Shown: positions 23,723 through 36,165 of the stretch, piece by piece
How the letters are laid out: each line of letters starts with the position of its first letter
Numbering within the stretch: position 1 is the first letter of the stretch
Assembly: GCF_000149955.1 (NCBI RefSeq)
Contig: NC_030987.1
Coordinates: 280,003-344,002, forward strand
Direction of reading: 5' to 3'
Length of the DNA: 64,000 bases
Source: Fusarium oxysporum f. sp. lycopersici 4287
Lineage: Eukaryota; Ascomycota; Sordariomycetes; Hypocreales; Nectriaceae
Program-made: the position numbers and the translations under genes
Notes under the pieces: generated by a model
What the model was told of the DNA's origin: nothing
Databases searched by the model: none
What the model saw: the letters and a program-made list of their open reading frames with translations, nothing else

Positions 23723-24061
23723 ATGGGAATTGGAGATCGGAACACCTTGCTGGGTAGCAACCCGGTGACGTCGAGATGCACAGACAGAGCGTCACCCCTC
23801 GCCGAGCTACTCCCAAATACTTCCCAAATCCCGGACAAGATCGACATGCCGGGAGTAATATACGACGACCTTCTCGAGGATGTTCGAGAAGGCCTGGAGG
23901 AGATCTTTGACCACCCAGGCTCCCGTGCACCCTTCATACCAGGGTACCAAGATCGTGCTGATGCGATCGCGCGTGCGAAGCTGTTGCGCGAACACGGCCA
24001 GAAAAGCTCGGATATCATGATGGTGCATCTGAGGCCTCCTCTCTGTAGTCATCTCTCATAG
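23723..24061 (+). CDS. Hypothetical small protein or exon
   Basis: An open frame from ATG 23723 to the stop at 24061 contains a section with coding-like composition: PGVIYDDLLEDVREGLEEIF, then a region with FIPGYQDRADAIARAKLLRE, predicted to be helical. The first 30 and last 15 residues look less like protein, so real boundaries may be intronic. A nearby ATG in another frame (23718, MAWELEIGTPCW) could be the true start with an intron. I do not recognise a family. Confidence 0.3.
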   Translation: MGIGDRNTLLGSNPVTSRCTDRASPLAELLPNTSQIPDKIDMPGVIYDDLLEDVREGLEEIFDHPGSRAPFIPGYQDRADAIARAKLLREHGQKSSDIMMVHLRPPLCSHLS

Positions 24062-25422
24062 AGAGCTGAATGTTTATGCGCGAAAGGTTGCTTACAATGG
24101 TGAGGGATTGAGGGTAGCGAAGAAGAAGGTTTATGTTATTTGTGAGCCCTTCACTAAGAGAAATATCGATCGGGTCGAGCCAGTTCAGTTTGAGTGAGGG
24201 GGAATCAGGTGCGTTACAGATGAGATCGGCGTTTCTTTTTACTTGAGGTCGGTAGCAGGACACTCTTTGACACAAATTGCTGTTAGGGGCATCATGATAG
24301 CATGAATTAATTTGCAGATGATAACATTTCCAAAGCGCATAATGAACTCAACATTCGAAAGTCAGGACAAGATATACAATACTGGGTTGAATTTCCCGAC
24401 TACTGCCCTTCTAACTGGCCCTAGCACAGTGGCATTGCATAAAGCCTTTAATCTGATGGCGAAGGTAAGGATCTCGATAATCCTCCTGTACGTCTTCGTA
24501 CGACGCCGTGAGCTTCCCATATCTAATGTTACTTATGACATGGACTCAGCTATATGCGCTGTGAAGAAGCGGATAACGAGTCTGCTGGTGGTATCAGAAG
24601 TGTAAAGAGCACTTTAGCTAATTGAAGAAGATAGTAAATATTTATATGGGTTTAAATCAGCTTAACTCAATAATGAGATTCGTTTAGACGCCTCAGTGGT
24701 GTTAGATGAACTGGGATGGCACAGTATATGAACTGAAGCTGTTCCATTTTAACAAGCATATGATAAAGCTAAGTGAAACACATACAGGTTTCATACGGAT
24801 CCCCAAGATATCATTCAGCTCAGGGAAGTATTAAATAAGAGAACCCTTCCGCAGTAACCCCCTGATCGCATATTTCCATGACCGGAATCTACCATGAAAG
24901 AGAAGGTGGCAAAAGAGCCCGCGTTCCTCAGCACGGTGAAAACCATTCAGGACTCACCTGACGATTGCTCTTACAGCCTCTGTCAGAGATAGATATTGCT
25001 TCGAAAGGAGCATGAAACGCATTGGTGAAGCAAGGTTTTGCCCTTCCTACGGTCCCGTCTTGTATGGACTGACTATCTACGGAACTGATGGAGTGACGAT
25101 CTGGTTGGCATGAGATTCTGTGGCTATACGGGTTGGAAGTTGGCATGTTGTGACCAGACCCTGAGTGGCGGTCTTCGCGGTGGATAATTGTTTTTATAAG
25201 TATAAACAAGAAAAGAGAAAAAAATGTTTTGTTATTCTTTTTCCTTTAGTAGAGTAATACAACTTAGAAACAGACAGTCACGGTGACAACACGTAACGTT
25301 AAGGTGCATCAAATATGACCCTTCCAACTCATCTAGGGGATTAGATGTAGCTCAGTAAGTACTGACTGCCAATTCAGTTGAGGCATACATAACTCTTGAT
25401 CAACAAGAAGCTGTTAATCCAC
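24062..25422. other. Intergenic region
   Basis: Moderately AT-rich, with short ORFs only. No recognisable gene, repeat or RNA. Confidence 0.5.
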
Positions 25423-26242
25423 TCAACAAAGACCAGCCTTGGTGGGCTCACAAGCACCATTGCCCTTGTCGCACCCGTTGTAGCCCTGGCATTGGACTTT
25501 GGGGTAACAGTTATTGGAGTACGTGGCCTATTATAAATTAGCTAGGCAGTCAGTTCTTGATCACCATACATACCTTATCGCCCAAGTTGGTGTTGATGCC
25601 CATCAACTCACCACCGTTCACAGCAGTGGTACCTTCCATATGCACCGAGCGCCGGCAGTTACCCTTGCAGTTACCGCAAGACCTGTACACCTTTCCGTAA
25701 TCGTTGGCGTAGAAGTTGATGATGTTGACATGACCACAGCCGTTATGCTGAATGATTTTATCAGCAGCCTTGTAGGCGCCACCTCCGATGATGTTGGCTG
25801 TGCCGGTGCATGGCCGTTCTTAGTTGGTGGAGTGATTTGTCTGCTTAATTGCGATAACGAACGAGACCTTAACCTGCTAAATAGCCCGTATTGCTTTGGC
25901 AGTACGCTGGCTTCTTAGAGGGACTATCGGCTCAAGCCGATGGAAGTTTGGCTCCGTCCTCGAGGACGAAAACAGTATCTTTCTCACCTGGATAAAAAAC
26001 AGTCAGTGACCCTTGTTGGCATCATGATGTTCTGGTGACTTACCTCCTTCATCCTGGCCTGTGCATTTTACGCCACGATCATACTTGACCCAGCCAGCGT
26101 CGAAGGTCTGGCCCTTTTTGATATATTGCGGAGCACTGAGAGTCTTGGTTCCTGTGTGCTTGGGAAGTCCTCCAGTATAACCTTTGCAGGCTAAGACTGA
26201 TGGGAGGGCTGTAAGAAGAGCAATTGCGCTGGGGAAATGCAT
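25423..26242 (-). pseudogene. PL3 pectate lyase with replaced catalytic core
   Basis: Exon 1 (26044-26242) begins MHFPSAIALLTALPSVLA, a signal peptide, and carries the family blocks YIKKGQTFDAGWVKYDRG and CTGQDEGG. After the intron 25988-26043 the frame continues GEKDTVFVLEDGAKL and then hits a stop at 25932-25934. The next about 140 bp match nothing in the family. Typical PL3 sequence resumes with [38 protein letters not shown] and [14 protein letters not shown], and after a last intron with NNCYPKVQCQGYNGC and EPTKAGLC-stop. The missing middle (EGxHC...NVWWEDVCEDA in relatives) provides the calcium and catalytic residues. Members are secreted enzymes cleaving polygalacturonate by beta-elimination. 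The good condition of both flanks points to recent loss. Confidence 0.75.
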
Positions 26243-27241
26243 GATGAAAATTTGTTGAAGCTGGGCTTTTGGTGTCAAAAGTGAGTCGATATCATTGAGG
26301 CATAGCACGGGCATTTATACTTTTCACCCGTCTCTCTCAAAATGCTCTCTCAATGTTCCATGATGCCAAGTGCAAGTGTATGCATTATTCCCTGCAATGC
26401 CCAGCCTTGCAAGCGGGGGTACCATCCAGGTGGTATCCTGGCGATCAGTGCCAGTAATTCCTCCAGTCATATCCAGTGTCAATGAAGTAGGGGACTGTTC
26501 ACAAGACCATAGTGTGCCAGTATCGAACTGCTATTGGTGGAAGTCAGTCCTCGATGGAAGTCGCTACGATCAAGCTTGTCTTTATGCTTGAAAAGGCTCC
26601 GAGGCTCCGAGAGATTGAATTTCTGCATCGGGCAGGTGTTGTCTTATTGGATGGTTCCTATTGAGCAACTCGATGTTCTTTGACGGAGATAGGTGCGCTT
26701 GGGATACATAATGTCTTGAGAAGAATTTAGGTACACGAGTGAGGCATCTTTTGAACTGGCGGCCAATTTACGCACTTGCACCAGCTCCTATGAGACATAT
26801 ACATCCTATAAGCGACTTTTCCGACCATACTTTAGCCATGAACATGCCAACAAAATCGGAAAAGCACACCTACTCACAACACATCCACTTACTGAGTAGA
26901 GTTTGGATGATTGTCATTCAGTGCCTATTCAAGACAGTCTCCGATTAATGTCTGAGTGAACCGCAAGACGTGTTGGCCAACTTTGCTAAAGTTTCATGAG
27001 CACATCGTATCCGTTGATTAGATACTTACACCAGCGAAACTTACCTTCAAAGACTGAATGTAGAAGGCTTGTATCTTTGCCGTGAGAATGTGAATACCCG
27101 TGAGAATAATGCTACAGTCGTGAACAGTTGCGATTGAAAACTCAGTATTATTGTTACAATGTGTATTACCCAGGACCATAGCATAAAATCCCAATACCAT
27201 ATGCCAAGAACGATATCTAACAGCTTCGACTGGAGAACCCG
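26243..27241. other. Intergenic region
   Basis: Promoter side of the PL3 relic. A SYGGRG-type word (GCGGGG, 26412-26417) resembles a CreA site. The tandem octamer GGCTCCGA occurs around 26594. No supported gene. Confidence 0.5.
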
Positions 27242-29486
27242 CTAGTTTCGTCTGTCCGGTGTGTAGCTTGAAGGAGGGCCAGGAGACCAACTCTGAGAAG
27301 ACACTCCAGGCGAGACAGGTGTCTTTCTACCAACTGCATCCTGAGGGAGCTCGCTCACACCATGTCCATCCCCGTGTTGTTCTGCAGGAAGTTCTGTAGG
27401 TGGTCCTTGCGAAACCGAGATAGACTGGTGAGGACTCATGTGATGCGGGCTTACGGGCTCAGATCCATGCCCCCAATATCCCGTCGCTGCGAGTGGACTG
27501 AGCGTGCTGGGAGGATGTATCAAGTTTCCTCCATTGCCATGATACTGATTCTGTGTCATTGAAGATTGGCGTCTCTCTTCACGGCGGCGGTTGATTTTCT
27601 TGCCGATACAGAACCATACAAGTAGCAGAAGGGCCACTCCTGCAGCGCCGCCGATGGCGATGCCAACAATAGCACCAGTAGATAGCTTGGAATCGGGGTT
27701 GCTTGTCTCGGTTGGCTTTGGTGACGCTGTTGATGTACCTGTCGTAGAGGGGATAGAGCGCGTTGGTGAACGCTCTGCTATTTCTGGCCTGCGTCCCAGC
27801 AAGTCTTGAAGTGGCTTATTTCCCTCATCAAACCCGTCCTTGGGTGCCGCCAGTTTCGCACCACCTTTCTTGTTTCCACCAGTAACGTTGTACACATCAG
27901 CAGGTACAACGTTCTCAGTGATATTAGGGTTATAGATAGCCCAGTACGTCTTGTTATTGCCAGCGTTGTTATTTGTTCCGGTCCAGAAATTATGCATTGA
28001 CCAAGCATCATACGCTAGGTCGCACGCATCAGTATCGGTGTAGGTGCCTCCGATGACGAAAAGCTGCGACATGTGTTTAACCATGTTGCAAGATGCGCTG
28101 TAGTGGTCGTATTCTGGAGGAAGGGTTGCATTTCCGTGATGATCCGGGTAAGCTTTCACCCAGATGAACGATGGGAGGGTCAGGATGTAGATATCGTTAA
28201 ATGAGGTGGCATGGACGACTGGTGGCTGCACGCTCAGTCCTCCCCAGAGGTATCTTNNNNNNNNNNNNNNNNNNNNNNNNNNNNNNNNNNNNNNNNNNNN
28301 NNNNNNNNNNNNNNNNNNNNNNNNNNNNNNNNNNNNNNNNNNNNNNNNNNNNNNNNNNNNNNNNNNNNNNNNNNNNNNNNNNNNNNNNNNNNNNNNNNNN
28401 NNNNNNNNNNNNNNNNNNNNNNNNNNNNNNNNNNNNNNNNNNNNNNNNNNNNNNNNNNNNNNNNNNNNNNNNNNNNNNNNNNNNNNNNNNNNNNNNNNNN
28501 NNNNNNNNNNNNNNNNNNNNNNNNNNNNNNNNNNNNNNNNNNNNNNNNNNNNNNNNNNNNNNNNNNNNNNNNNNNNNNNNNNNNNNNNNNNNNNNNNNNN
28601 NNNNNNNNNNNNNNNNNNNNNNNNNNNNNNNNNNNNNNNNNNNNNNNNNNNNNNNNNNNNNNNNNNNNNNNNNNNNNNNNNNNNNNNNNNNNNNNNNTCG
28701 GCTGTTTGCTGAGGCTAGCCGCCTGTGTGAACTTCTCCGAGTCATAGGAGTACGTGTAGAAGTTGGAGCTCATGGTTCGATCGTCGGTCCATCCGCTCAT
28801 CGAGGCGTTGCTTATCCAACCTCCAAGGTAGTAGCCTATGCCGGTTTCCGAAACACCAACACCCGCGCCGTATGAGGCGATCTTTGGCGGAGGGGTTATG
28901 TCAGGCGTTCCAAAGTCGTCCCACTTGTCGTAGATGATGTCGTAGCTCAGTAGGCTGTAAGGTTCTTGTGAGAAACCATTGTTCCATTCGCCACCGTAGA
29001 GATAGAATCGCTTGTTGACGCTGTCGCCCCAGAGTATACCACCGTTTACGCTCGGAATACTGTTGCATTGGCGTTAGCCGGTCTCAAAGGAAGACGAACG
29101 AGAAGCGTAAGGGTCATCTTACCTGTCATTCTTGCTTAGGCTGATATTCAGGTCTGGCCAAAGATCGCCGCCTCGTTTCACGAGGTTGTTGAGGTCATGG
29201 TATGCGAGCCAGGTATCTGGAGTGGTGATCAGTGATCTGGGGACTTGTCTGCAAACTGCTGGGTCTACATACTGGAGTAGTTCTCGTGAGTTTGCTGGAA
29301 GTCATCAAAGTTGACCCATCCGCCGTCGATGTAAAGCTTGTCGTCAATGACTGTTGTTTGGTGTGCGAATCTTCGACAAAAGTCGTCCTTGGGGTTCTTG
29401 GCGGTAGCCCAGTTAACGGTAAGAAGCAGTGCAAGTATAGCTTCAGTCCATATGAACCTGATGTGCTTCTTTATGAAGGTCCCCAT
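27242..29486 (-). CDS. Kelch-repeat single-pass membrane protein, middle in gap
   Basis: The start at 29486 (MGTFIKKHIRFIW) leads into a signal sequence, then CRRFAHQTTVIDDKLYIDGG, the first kelch blade. Introns are 29217-29272 and 29060-29122. Further blades include GGILWGDSVNKRFYLYGGEW and IGYYLGGWIS. After the gap (28257-28697) the frame resumes in phase with YLWGGLSVQPP and SQLFVIGGTYTDT. A Ser/Thr/Pro-rich stalk then precedes one hydrophobic helix (STGAIVGIAIGGAAGVALLL, DNA about 27602-27690) and a Gln/Pro/His-rich cytoplasmic tail of about 130 residues. The architecture is an extracellular beta-propeller on a single-pass anchor, common in Sordariomycetes and suggested to be adhesion or wall sensors. 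No catalytic motif is visible. Confidence 0.85.
28257..28697. other. Assembly gap (N run)
   Basis: 441 unspecified bases inside the kelch gene. Both sides are in the same gene and show no frame defect. Confidence 0.99.
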
Positions 29487-32400
29487 GGCCTATTGTAGTA
29501 GATTTACAGATGGAATGAGGAGGCTTCAAGGCATGGAGACTCGACTCCGCAAAACAGCGGGAGTCTCATCCTTTTGAGCCTCCTTCTAACTTTCGGGTAG
29601 GGACCAGGCTCTGCACATCTGAGGGGAAGTTGGCGCCGTTCGGTGATCTAGATGGTGATAGCGCATTAGAGCTAACAAGGGATCTCTAAATGAAGGGTGT
29701 CTCCCATCCAAAGCTATTGAAAGTGGCACTCGAAATGGAGCAAGCCGGACAGATCGTCCTGGTTCGGGGCACAATGGATGCCGACTGCAGGTTGGATGTG
29801 GCAGTCCGGGTTTGATACGGCGTGCCTGGTTGACCAAGAGGTTGGCGCCGAACAAGATTGTATTCTCCCCAGTGACTTCTCCTTGTTTCTTTTGTTATCC
29901 TTCGCAACTCCGGTGTTCGTTTGATTGGTATTCTGCTGGCGAACCTGCTGTTCAGCACCCTCTACCCGACATCATTCTGCGACGTCCCAGAACATGGAAG
30001 CTGTGCCCCAACAGAGAAAGAAGGCTAAATTATGGATAATTAACGGTCTGGCGAATAAAGTGCGTAAATGCCGTCCGGGTTTGCAGAAGCGGCAACCGCC
30101 GATACCTAAACGTTGTGATTCAAGCCCTTGTTGGCGTGAGGGGAATAAAACTTTGGCGGCAGCTTCTACGTACACACATAACCGTACAAACAAGCATAAC
30201 GGATTCAGCCTGGCGTTGACTACAGGCAAAGGTGGTATCAAGTGCAGCAGAATCACCAAATCACAGTAAGTGATGTTCACAGAATATTGGTGGCGCGTGC
30301 AGGGAGGCGCTCTCACCGGAACACCACACAGTTCAGCTTCTGCAGAGGCTTTATGCCGTGGCCGTCATCCTTGCACAAGCATGACCCTCAGGCCTCAACC
30401 TCCGCTTTTTCACGGGGAACTTCAAAGCCTGGAATCACTGATGCGATGCAATAGGGTTTTCTTTTTGATACAGATTGCAAACTGTACTGACAGCGAGACC
30501 AGAAAGAGTCGAAGAGAAGAGGTACGTTGGCAGCAACAGCACTTCCTACCCTCTTTCAGATCTGTTAATATAACACACCAATTGCAACTTGGAAATAGCT
30601 TCAAGTACTCTTTTTTGCTCATTCATAAGAAGGGGAAGAAGCATTGCGCTGTACTTGAAGTGTTCCAAAAGTTTACCTTCACGTTCTTACTGGAGTAGCC
30701 TTCCTACATCACATCGTGTCCCAGTCTTTACATCCCAGGTATCCATTTCTTTATGACTATTTCAAAGGGGAACATACATCAAGCTCTGTGAGGGTAAGGC
30801 TTTCTTCAAATCTCTTCTGTGCATTCTTATATTTACTCCCTCCTCTCTCTTTGTGATGTACAATTTGACCTTGTGTATGGAGAGCTCCTGGAAGTGCATA
30901 CACCTGGCAACGAGCTAGATAAAGCGACATTCAAGAGGTGCTAGAAGTCATCTTAATGAGTCAAATGTCCCTTGAGGCCTTCTGGGTGTTTCTAAGGGCT
31001 GGGGCATCACGACGGTCATTGTGAGCTGTTGCGACAAGTGTGTTCATTGTATCAATGATGGATTGCTGAAGTTGAGAATTTGATATGGCATATCTCGGGT
31101 TTTCCAGGCGCCTCCACCAACAAATCTGGCGTCTAGCACACTTCCTTCTGGTACTTGGCACCACCAAGTATTTTTGTTTGTGTGACCATCTGCTTGATTA
31201 GTCCTGTATCTTTTCCATGCTCATGTTCGGAAATATACCCATTATATCCCATCATTGAGGCGCCATTCTGCTCTTGGAAGTAGCCCAAAGTTGACTAGAG
31301 AGGAAGTTGCGCCCATTCTCTGGTCCAAGTAGTCACTCAATCTCAAATTGTCAAATATTCACTCTATTGTTTTTATACGGAAGGGGTGGTTTGGCATTTA
31401 TTTGAGAAGTTTCCATTGCATTTGACACTGCGCCAATGGCGCTTGTAGGTACCCAAGGGGGTGCTGTGCCAAAAACCTGTATTACCCCTGAGTCCCAAGT
31501 ATAGCTCAAAGACGCTGTGCGGGTGTTCGATCCCTGTTCAGACTTTGATTGATGGTTAAAGCCTATGATATCTCAATGAAATATATTAAGCTAATATACT
31601 AAAAGGTCCTAATTAATTTCAGCTTTTAGAAGGTCATGTATATACAGCCGTAATAAAAATAAGTCTGCTAATTTGAATATAATAATCAGCTTTTATAATA
31701 GCTTAATTAGTAACCTTATTTACAGTTACCTAGGGTATAAGAAGTCGTCTTAAGACCTAATCCTTCATTGCTAGAAGCAGAATACCAAAAACCTCCTCTC
31801 AAATTCTCACACAAAACCACAAAAAGAAAGCTCTTTAACACTATGCAGAGGTTCAGGGAAGAACTATAATCCGACAATAATGAGGTAAGTATACTTCGAG
31901 AATGCCTGTGTAACGTGCGGTTTTGACTTGAAGACCTTGCGTTTTCAGGGTCATAGCCTTGACTCTACATTCGCGTGTTCCTACCAGCGTCAAGTTCGAT
32001 GCACTCGTAAGTGATCCCGTGCCTTGTCTCGACAAGCTCTACCGAGGAGATGAAAGTCTTTCAAGTAGATACCTTTATTCACGCTAGCGAGAGAACATAG
32101 CCATATAGTTGCCGTTGGATAGAAATCTCAGATGTTGGGAAAGCCGACGTGCAACCGAAGCAATGAGAGTCTTTTGTATGCTGTCTGAGGTCTGTGTTTG
32201 AGAGTACTACCATGAGTTGATAGACTTTGACGGCTGATGCTTGCATCGCGCGCCTGACCCCAAATGAGAGCTTTTACGCTTTGGGACATCAATTGACAGA
32301 ATAATTACGCTCGATACTGGCATTCAAAAACAATAAATGATCTTACAGACTCTTTATCTTAGTGATATCGCCGCTTGAATATCAAGTACAGGGGAAGGAC

Positions 32401-33031
32401 AAGGGGTCGGGCATTGCGCTTGGCCCATCACGCTTGTGCGAGATCACCAGTAAACATCGATATCCAGTGCGTAGCAGAAGAATAAGAGTGGAATGAATCA
32501 GTATCGCTGACTGTTGTTTTCTCACTTTTGTTTCTAGGCGGTAGGGAATGCTTTGGCACTGGCAAGCTCTGGCACCAGCAGACGTAACACCGAAGCCAGT
32601 GACAGTGATTAAGAGGAATCTACTAGCGCCAAACCAGATGGTAAATTGCTCCTCTCCCTCTCTGCTTTGATCTTCTTCCTTTCTTCCTTCTTCATCCTCA
32701 TCCCATCATCAAAGGATTCCCCTCCATTCTACCACATCAGTCTTTGAGAGGGATCAAAGACAACTCAACCTTGCCTTGCCTTGCCTCAAACATTACAAAA
32801 CACAACCCAGAGCCTTAGACTTCGATCCCAAACCGAGTGTCTGAATTGATAAACAACATCCATTACCTACTCAGTTGCTCACAGCAATCTCGGTATGGAC
32901 TTCCATAAAGACAGCAACATCGGAGGACACTACTAACTTGCAGAGTATCCATCATGTAAACACTCTCATCGTTGTCATCGAAATTGTCGACACCGTCCTC
33001 CCAAACTCTATTGCAAGCGGTGACCGATATA
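29487..33031. other. Long intergenic region
   Basis: About 3.5 kb with no gene I can support. Bases 31540-31760 are AT-rich (listed separately). A pyrimidine-rich stretch with a CCTTG tandem (about 32768-32790) lies upstream of the next gene and is promoter-like. A minus-strand ORF at 30961-31167 is basic and short, and has no family match. Confidence 0.55.
31540..31760. repeat. AT-rich block, possible RIP-mutated relic
   Basis: Dense TA-rich sequence (aatatattaagctaatatac, aataatcagcttttataata) without ORFs, contrasting with the flanks. Likely remnant of a mutated repeat; no terminal repeats are visible. Confidence 0.35.
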
Positions 33032-33903
33032 ATGGAGAACAACAAGATTTCTGAAGCTCGCTTCGCCGAGATCATGGCGGTTGTTGGTAGCCCTTTCGAG
33101 TGGAAGAACTTTTCCCCGATATGCCGCCGAACCGTGCTGATCTCGTTACTCCAGTTTCCCCATCAGTCTACATGCAGAGACTCGAGGAAGAAACGAAGCG
33201 CGGTAACAGCTTGGTTCCGTTCTTGAGCAAGGCATCTAGGGTCGACACCACCCCTCGTCAGTCACCCAAGTCGTGGCTTGAGAAGCTCGCCACCACGGAC
33301 TTTGTAAGCGTCAGAGCTGTCTGCCATCTTGATCTCGACTTGGTCGTTAACAACATCGGTTATTTTGATCTGCTCATCAATGATGAGGCCACTTATAACG
33401 TGGCGCCATATCCTGACGTTCTGGGCCCATGGACAACCAATTGACAGCGACTTTCATCCGGTACCCCTTTTCCTCAAGGCTTCTGCCCTTCATGGAACCG
33501 GAGACTCTCTTCCTACCCTGGTCTTTACTGTTGGACAGATGGTGGAACGACGTAAGGACAAGACTTCTACCTCATCCTTGGAGCCCACTGAGTATGTCCT
33601 TGTCATCGATGCCGTTGCGCCTGGACATCCTGTCTGGCTGATCTATAATCGCAACTCAATTGATGATGTCGGTGAACCGATTACCGTTGACCCAGCTGAC
33701 CCTGACACTCCACTGACCTTCAAATGTATTGGGCACAACTTTGATGCGGCACAGATTTTCCCACTGTCAACGACTGGATCCAGTCTTATGGGAATGTCGA
33801 CCGCACTAAATTTGAGGAGTCTATCAAGGCGACTTATATCACCGGGGCTATAGAGGTTAAGGAACTTCCCTTAGCGGAGGCTGAAGAGCTTTTCCGCCAG
33901 TAA
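33032..33903 (+). CDS. Hypothetical protein split over shifting frames
   Basis: Coding-like sequence continues for about 870 bp but changes frame three times: MENNKISEARFAEIMAVVGS (frame of 33032), then LFPDMPPNRADLVTPVSPSV to DVLGPW (ending 33444), then IDSDFHPVPLFLKASALHGT to FDAAQIF, then VNDWIQSYGNVDRTKFEESI to EELFRQ-stop at 33903. Changes lie near 33090, 33440 and 33757. No intron signals fit these points. With the frames joined, the product would be a soluble protein of about 290 residues without signal peptide or membrane segment. I do not recognise the family. It is either a pseudogene or sequence with indel errors, although no N gap is near. Confidence 0.5.
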
Positions 33904-34552
33904 ATCACCTTCATGGACGACTACTTTGGACATCAGAGAGTGATGGGCCAGCGGGGGGATGAGTCAGAGACTTGGGAATCTTTTGGACGCAGACACAGTC
34001 TTTTGAGTGACATCGCGGTCTGCTGTGGGCAGGAATCATAAGGGTTTAGCATGGTATCAACGAATTCGTATGATAGAATCATAGCTGTGAATGGAATGAT
34101 CCGCCCTTAGTCTCATGTTCATAAACCGAAGTTAAGTTTGTATGTCCCGACTATTTGAGAGCCTCACCAAAGCGAAGATCGATGAGGATGACCTCGGTAT
34201 TCTGTGAATCAATTTGCTCCATTACATTCTCTGGCCTTGCGTAACTGGTAACGTTTTAATCAATTCCAGCTAGGCATGAGGCGCCTACGGAAGTGATCTC
34301 GTGAGTGGATCCTGGTCTACCACCAAGTGAAGTCGAGTTGGCTCAGTGAGTAGTTGCTTAACAGCGATTGGCTTGTTCGCTGTTGGTTCTCAATACGGTT
34401 AGCGCTGACCTTCCACCCTGACCTTGGATCGATCACTAGTGCCAAGCGACTCGATCCTTCGAACAAGTCACCTCTTTAGCTGTTCATTCGTCTGTTCGGC
34501 ATTCTTCCTCTTTCAAACCTCGCAAGTCTTCAGCTACATCACTATTTGCGCC
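33904..34552. other. Intergenic region
   Basis: Separates the frame-broken hypothetical gene from the second Zn2Cys6 gene. No supported feature beyond a pyrimidine-rich tract at about 34490-34530 preceding the start codon. Confidence 0.5.
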
Positions 34553-35843
34553 ATGAATGCTCCAAAACCAGCGTCCCGAGGCCGAACCAAGGTGAAGACG
34601 GGCTGCGCAACATGCCGGTCAGTCAAGACTCCACCATCTCATGCTTGCAAGGTTCATACTTACCGAAAATAGAATCAGAAAGATCAAGTGCGACGAAGCT
34701 AAGCCCTTCTGTGAGAAGTGTGTCAAGACTGGTCGGAAATGCGACGGTTATGAGTCTGTCTTTAGACCCTACTCCAGCCAGGTTCCCAGCACGCCGCAGC
34801 CGATCGGCAAGCCAGATGCTGCAGCTTCAGGGCATAATAACGTTGTGGGAGAACCTCCACTGAGTACGGGCGACCTCAATCGTTATTTCTCGACTAAGAC
34901 GATATTCGACGTTGAGCTGAGCTGCAATGAGGAAGCAGAGCAAGTCCTCGAAGCTAGCTTGACTAACGATTCAATACGCCATGCTCTGCTGTCTCTCAGG
35001 GTCCTTCGTGGAAATCTCGAGTCAAAGAAAGCAGGAGACAGATTTGAGACCGACGAGCAGCAGAGATTGAGCTACAACTTCGGCCTGCAACAGTATAGCA
35101 AGGCTTTAACGAGTCTTGCATCCAATCTCGCGTACCCCAGCCCCGACAGCTTGAAGTCCGCACTCCTTTGTTGCCAAGTTTTGATCAGCGTTGAGCAAGT
35201 CCGGGGTAACTTCTCGGCCATGGGACTCCATATAATTCGTGGACTGAGTATCCTGCACGAGTACCGCGCCAGACCGTATCTGACTACCGATGGTCTAATG
35301 CCAGCACGTCATACTGGTCTGCCTTCCTTGGATATCTTTATTATAAAGTTGTTCGCTGCACCTTGCAAGTTCACAGAACAACAACCCTCAGGATCTTCGA
35401 GCATAATGACGCCACCTACTGAGACTCATGATCGGAAACTGGCACCGAATATGCGAGCGGAACTAACGAAAGTCGCGACGTCAACTATTGCGCTTCTTGA
35501 AAGGGTTACAAAGACCCATTCAGAGGAAGACACTTATTCACTTCTTTCTGAAAGACGGAGCTTGCTTAATGGCTTGGACTCATGGCTCGGTACTCTTGAA
35601 ACTCTTCAAAAGGAGACACTACCAGGAGAGCCCGAGTCAATCTCTGACACCTTTCTGCGCATCTTGTATTTAATACTGAAAATCATTCTTCTTGGGACTT
35701 TAGAAACTACCCCAGATCTTGATGCCAGGCTCAGGGAGGATAGCAAGCAACTGCAAGAGTTGGCGGATCTCGTCAACGAACGACTGAAGGACTATGATAT
35801 GCGTCGGGGAATTGATAGTAGCTTAGCAAAGCAACCTCAATAA
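34553..35843 (+). CDS. Zn2Cys6 transcription factor
   Basis: Exon 1 (34553-34617) gives MNAPKPASRGRTKVKTGCAT and ends inside the zinc cluster. After a 55-bp intron (GTCAGT...ATAG) exon 2 (34673-35843) completes it: CATCRIRKIKCDEAKPFCEK-CVKTGRKCDGY, C-x2-C-x6-C-x6-C-x2-C-x6-C. The remaining about 360 residues resemble the C-terminal region of the fungal-specific DUF3468-type regulators, with helices such as SIRHALLSLRVLRGNLES and DSLKSALLCCQVLISVEQVR. Total 411 residues. An NmrA-like gene follows 322 bp downstream in the same orientation and might be a target, but nothing in the sequence proves it. Confidence 0.9.
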
Positions 35844-36165
35844 ACGAATGAGTCACTAAATATCGCGATATTTTGTTGCTAAGTCCGACACGAATTTGTA
35901 AGCCCGAGACGCGAGTTGGATCTGTGTGTAAGATGCGGCTCATCCCAGAGAAGCATGCTGACCGAACCGACCAATGAGAGGCTGACTCCGCTGTTCAGCC
36001 CAACATGCAAGTCCAAGTATATAAACAAGTGATTAAACCATGAATACTTTTCTCATTACATTCAGCTTTCCTCTCGTCATTCAATATCCATCGAAGGTAT
36101 CATCCTTCTACAAATTGTCGCTAATATATCACAATCCTCATCACACAAACCCTCCTTCTTTAGTC
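35844..36165. other. Intergenic region
   Basis: 322 bp containing the promoter of the NmrA-like gene, including TATATAAAC at about 36018. No other feature. Confidence 0.5.

Noticed and set aside
25340..25400. A-box-like TAGCTCAGTAAG
   Set aside because: No matching B box or cloverleaf downstream.
31490..31545. tRNA-like T-arm (GTGTTCGATCCC) and A-box-like TAGCTCA
   Set aside because: The boxes are too close, the T stem is mismatched, and no acceptor or anticodon stem can be drawn.
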